In this document: in pieces, positions 61,217-64,000 of the stretch
Layout of the letters: every line of letters begins with the position of its first letter
Numbering within the stretch: position 1 is the first letter of the stretch
Source of the DNA: Dokdonella_A sp964582225
GTDB taxonomy: Bacteria; Pseudomonadota; Gammaproteobacteria; Xanthomonadales; Rhodanobacteraceae
DNA length: 64,000 bases
Assembly: GCA_964582225.1 (NCBI GenBank)
Contig: CAZORA010000001.1
Span: 62,001 to 126,000, forward strand
Direction of reading: 5' to 3'
The notes under the pieces: generated by a model
The model's database searches: none
Told to the model about the DNA's origin: nothing
Seen by the model: the letters and a program-made list of their open reading frames with translations, nothing else
Translations under genes and position numbers: made by a program

Positions 61217-63733
61217 TCAGCCATCGACGCCCGCTCCCAGCTGACGCAGGCGCTGCGCCAGCGGCTCGATCCGCGGATTGCCGGGGTTGAGCTCGCGCGC
61301 GGCAGCGAGCGCGGCGGCGGCATCCTTGCCGCGTCCCTCACCAAGACGCGCATCGCACTGGTCGAGAAACGACTCCGCCAGGCGCGCGCGCATGCCTTGC
61401 AGGTCGGCGCTGCCGGGGTCGATCTGGGTGATGGAATCCAGCAGGCCGCGCGCGCGCTGCGGCGCGCCATCCGCCAGCGCCTTGGCAAACAGCTCGCGGG
61501 CGCGCCGGGGCAGCGCCGCCAGTCCGTCCAGGGCGGCGCGATCGCTGCCGTCGATGGCGAGCGCGGCGCGATAGCGATCCCAGGCGCTGGCGCCTGGCGG
61601 CAGGATCAGGTTGCCGGCCGCAGCGGCCTCATCCGCAGCGCCCACCAAACGGCGGACTTCGGCCCGCTCGACTGCGCTGAGTGCCGGACGTTCGGCCTCG
61701 ATCGCGGCGCGTTCGCGCAGCTCGCGGAGATTCACGCGCAACGCATGCAACTCCGGCGCATCCGGCGCGATTTCCGTCGCCGCGGCGATCAGGCGTTCGG
61801 CACTGGCGGCGTTGCCGGCATCGATCGCGGCCTGCGCCTGGGCGAGCCGCGCGCGGGCGATATCCGCGATGCCGTCCCTGGCGCGCTGGTTGGTCGGATC
61901 CCGTTCCAGAACCTCCCGGAAAAGCTCGAGCGCACTGTCGGGGCTCCCGCTCAGCCGTCTGCCGCGCAGTGCGGTCTCGGCCTGCGTCAGGCGCGCATCC
62001 TGCTTGACCCGCGCGCCGTCGCGCAGGCGGGCGATGCGACCGAAGAGCTCCGGCAGGCGCGGATAGGTTGGCAGGATGCGCGCGATCTCATCCGCGAGCG
62101 CGGTGGCGGTGGCGGCGTCATCCGCTGCCAGCGCCTGACCGACCCGGGTCGCAAGCGCCTCGGCCACCTTGCCGAGGCCACTGCGCGCCAAGGCGTTGTC
62201 CGGTTCGATTTCGAGGATGCGCTGAAACAGCGCCGCGGCGCCATCCGCGCCCTGCAGGCGTCCTTCGGAAAGCGCCGCATTGGCGGCGGCAAAGCGCGCG
62301 TCGGCCGCATCCCGCGAGGCTTCCAGTCTGCGCAGCTCGCGTTCAGCGGCGTCGACGGCAGGCCCGCCACCAAGCAAGGCGCGCGCGCGTTCGAGCGTGG
62401 ATCGCGCGCTGGCGACATCCGCCTGCTCGAGAGCGACCTGCGCCCGCTCCAGCAGCCGCTCGCCCACCTGCTGCAGGCCGCGGCGCGCGACATCATTGTC
62501 CGGATTCTGCGCTCCGGCCGCCAGAAACAGCTCGCGCGCGCTGTCGCCATGCGTCCCATCGAGATAGCCAGCGTCGAGCGCACGCTGGGCGCGAGCCAGG
62601 GTGTCGTTGAACTGGGTGCGCGGCAGCAGCTGACCGAGACGGTCCTGGTTCTGCCAGGCGCCCAAGGCAAGCAACGCCAGCAGGATGCCGACGAGGCCGA
62701 ACCTCACCCGCCGGCGCGGGCGACGGGAGGGTGCCGCGACTTTGCCGCGAACGCCGCGGCGCGGCGGCTCATCGCCCAGCGCCGCGACCACCTCGCTCAT
62801 GCGGCCGAGGTCGGGCTCACGGCGGCCCTGCGGCCGCGAGCGCTCGCTGCGCACGACCGTAGGGGCCGATTCCTGCCGGTAGGGTAAGGGCAGCGGCAAT
62901 TCGGTCGTCAGCGCAAGGTCGTCACGCGCGTCATTGCGCAGTCGAACTTCAAGCTCCGCGATCGCATCGACTAGCTCAAGTCCGCTCTGGAAGCGATCGG
63001 CCGGCTGCTTGGCTAGCAGGCGGTCGAGCAGAGGCTGCAGCAGAGCGAAACGCGCAGACAGGGTCGGCAGCGGGTCGCTCAGGTGCATGATGCCGACCGC
63101 CAGTGGGTCGGTCGCATGGTAGGGCACGCGCCCCGTCACGAGCTCATGGAGCACGATGCCCAGCGCATACAAGTCGGAACGTCCGTCGGTGCTGCCACCG
63201 CGCGCCTGCTCGGGGCTCATGTAGTGCGGCGTGCCGATCATCGCGCCGGTACGCGTCACCCGCAGAGTGTCATTGATTACGTGGGCAACGCCGAAGTCGG
63301 TCAGTGCGGACGATCCGTCGGCGCGCAGCAGGAGGTTATCCGGCTTGACGTCGCGATGCACGAAGCCTTGTAGATGGGCCTGGGCCAGCGCACCGGCAAT
63401 TTCCCGCACCACCCGCAGCGCGAAGCCGAGGTCGCGGGCGTGCCCTTCGCGGCCAAGCACGCTGCCGCCGCTCAGGTACTCCATGGCGATGTAGTGATGG
63501 TCGTCCGCCTGACCTACGTCGTAGACCGACACCACGTGGCGATGCTGGATGCGCGCGGCGATCCGCGCCTCGCGCAGGAAGCGGCGGCCGAAATCGGGGT
63601 CGGCGAGCAGCACCGGCGACATGATCTTGAGCGCTACCTCGCGATCCATCGACTGCTGCACGGCCAGCCAAACCGTGGCCATGCCGCCGCGGCCAATCTT
63701 GCGTACCAGTCGATAACCGGGAATCTCGATCAA
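61217..63733 (-). CDS. Membrane Ser/Thr protein kinase with periplasmic repeat domain
   Basis: An 838-residue protein. The cytoplasmic Hanks-type kinase domain (about 1-265) has the glycine loop IGRGGMATV, catalytic Lys36 (ALKIM), HRD at 126-128 (FVHRDVKPDNLL), and DFG at 146-148. A Pro/Arg-rich linker leads to one helix (about 345-361), so the C-terminal 475 residues are periplasmic. These are Ala/Leu/Arg-rich repeats of about 35 residues, TPR-like (for example ALFQRILEIEPDNALARSGLGKVAEAL). A TTG at 63733 is chosen: LIEIPGYRLVRKIG matches relatives, and GTGAGG lies just upstream. A GTG at 63745 would add four residues. No phosphatase gene is adjacent. Confidence 0.87.
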   Translation of the reverse strand: MIEIPGYRLVRKIGRGGMATVWLAVQQSMDREVALKIMSPVLLADPDFGRRFLREARIAARIQHRHVVSVYDVGQADDHHYIAMEYLSGGSVLGREGHARDLGFALRVVREIAGALAQAHLQGFVHRDVKPDNLLLRADGSSALTDFGVAHVINDTLRVTRTGAMIGTPHYMSPEQARGGSTDGRSDLYALGIVLHELVTGRVPYHATDPLAVGIMHLSDPLPTLSARFALLQPLLDRLLAKQPADRFQSGLELVDAIAELEVRLRNDARDDLALTTELPLPLPYRQESAPTVVRSERSRPQGRREPDLGRMSEVVAALGDEPPRRGVRGKVAAPSRRPRRRVRFGLVGILLALLALGAWQNQDRLGQLLPRTQFNDTLARAQRALDAGYLDGTHGDSARELFLAAGAQNPDNDVARRGLQQVGERLLERAQVALEQADVASARSTLERARALLGGGPAVDAAERELRRLEASRDAADARFAAANAALSEGRLQGADGAAALFQRILEIEPDNALARSGLGKVAEALATRVGQALAADDAATATALADEIARILPTYPRLPELFGRIARLRDGARVKQDARLTQAETALRGRRLSGSPDSALELFREVLERDPTNQRARDGIADIARARLAQAQAAIDAGNAASAERLIAAATEIAPDAPELHALRVNLRELRERAAIEAERPALSAVERAEVRRLVGAADEAAAAGNLILPPGASAWDRYRAALAIDGSDRAALDGLAALPRRARELFAKALADGAPQRARGLLDSITQIDPGSADLQGMRARLAESFLDQCDARLGEGRGKDAAAALAAARELNPGNPRIEPLAQRLRQLGAGVDG

Positions 63734-63857
63734 GACGGCCCTCACTCCGTGCGCGGCTGCGCATCGATTTGCGGCGCCGCGCGCTCGCGCGGTGGCCGCC
63801 ATCCGCATGATCTTCGCATTTTGACACCGCAGTCGAGCAAAGCCACCCACCGGCGAT

Positions 63858-64000
63858 CTAGCCGACCCGGCGCGCCTCGATCACGTTGGGCACCGCCAGG
63901 AGCTGCGACAGCAGCCCACTCAGCTGGTCGAAGTCGGCGACCCGCAGCGCATAGTCCATGCTGGCCACGCCGCCGCGTCGGTCGACCCGCGCGTTGACCG
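63858..64000 (-). CDS. RelA/SpoT-type (p)ppGpp enzyme, C-terminal end
   Basis: The last 47 codons of a gene that enters from the right. VNARVDRRGGVASMDYALRVADFDQLSGLLSQLLAVPNVIEARRVG is the C-terminal ACT domain of RelA/SpoT proteins (compare NVIDARRI ends). Whether it is RelA or SpoT cannot be told from this fragment. It is followed by the kinase gene on the same strand, 124 bp on. Confidence 0.8.
   Translation of the reverse strand, partial: VNARVDRRGGVASMDYALRVADFDQLSGLLSQLLAVPNVIEARRVG

Noticed and set aside
1..64000. CRISPR arrays, insertion sequences, prophage, rRNA
   Set aside because: No spaced direct repeats, transposase or integrase genes, or rRNA-like sequence were found.

Overview
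The window is about 64 kb of very GC-rich, gene-dense bacterial chromosome. It most resembles a gammaproteobacterium of the Xanthomonadales/Lysobacterales type. The inference rests on several gene features: a long NAD-dependent DNA ligase, the divergent tesA / ybbA-ybbP block, a RegB/RegA (RoxS/RoxR-type) redox system, an EpmA-type EF-P modifying enzyme, PBP1b, and secreted proteases whose C-termini end in an IFRDGFE-like tail. No phage, insertion sequence, CRISPR array or rRNA was seen. The only RNA gene is a tRNA-Pro(CGG).

Layout. 1-2.7 kb (minus strand): TPM-domain protein (partial), LemA, diacylglycerol kinase and a membrane acyltransferase. 2.8-8.6 kb (plus strand): a POT peptide transporter, then two back-to-back two-component systems, CpxR/CpxA-like (envelope stress) and RegB/RegA-like (redox). 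8.6-13.4 kb: isoaspartyl peptidase/asparaginase and TesA on the minus strand, and YbbA-YbbP on the plus strand with start codons overlapping tesA. 13.6-24.5 kb: a MacAB-like ABC export operon behind a sigma-54 promoter and a 22-bp palindrome, a decayed second permease, a YkvI-type transporter, an NCS2 purine permease, a relic antitoxin/toxin fusion, and then a sigma-54-dependent response regulator with its histidine kinase. The regulator pair is the probable controller of the export operon, but the two are now separated by about 3.6 kb of unrelated or decayed genes. 24.7-29.4 kb: a hypothetical protein, a MAPEG protein, EpmA, and AhpC-AhpF. 29.5-37.2 kb: an RND efflux operon with one adaptor and two pumps. 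37.3-49.0 kb: an S1 lysyl-endopeptidase-like protease, cupin + M28 peptidase, catalase, LigA, and an M14 carboxypeptidase. 49.0-52.4 kb: histidyl-tRNA synthetase overlapping a histidine ammonia-lyase. 52.4-64 kb: a palindromic repeat element, tRNA-Pro, a lipoprotein, PBP1b, a three-domain glycosyltransferase of about 1,480 residues, an NRDE/TANGO2 protein, a membrane Ser/Thr kinase and the C-terminus of a RelA/SpoT protein.

Most notable signals: (1) the sigma-54 promoter and palindrome upstream of the export operon, with a predicted leaderless start; (2) a gap-free shared promoter architecture (ATTGAT-N21-ATCAAT, then N27, then the -10) in front of both ahpC and the catalase gene, a candidate peroxide regulon operator; (3) a shared C-terminal domain and IFRDGFE-like tail on two otherwise unrelated secreted proteases, a candidate sorting tag; (4) an in-frame relic of a Phd antitoxin fused to a PIN toxin that has lost catalytic residues; (5) translational overlap of hisS with a histidine-degrading enzyme.
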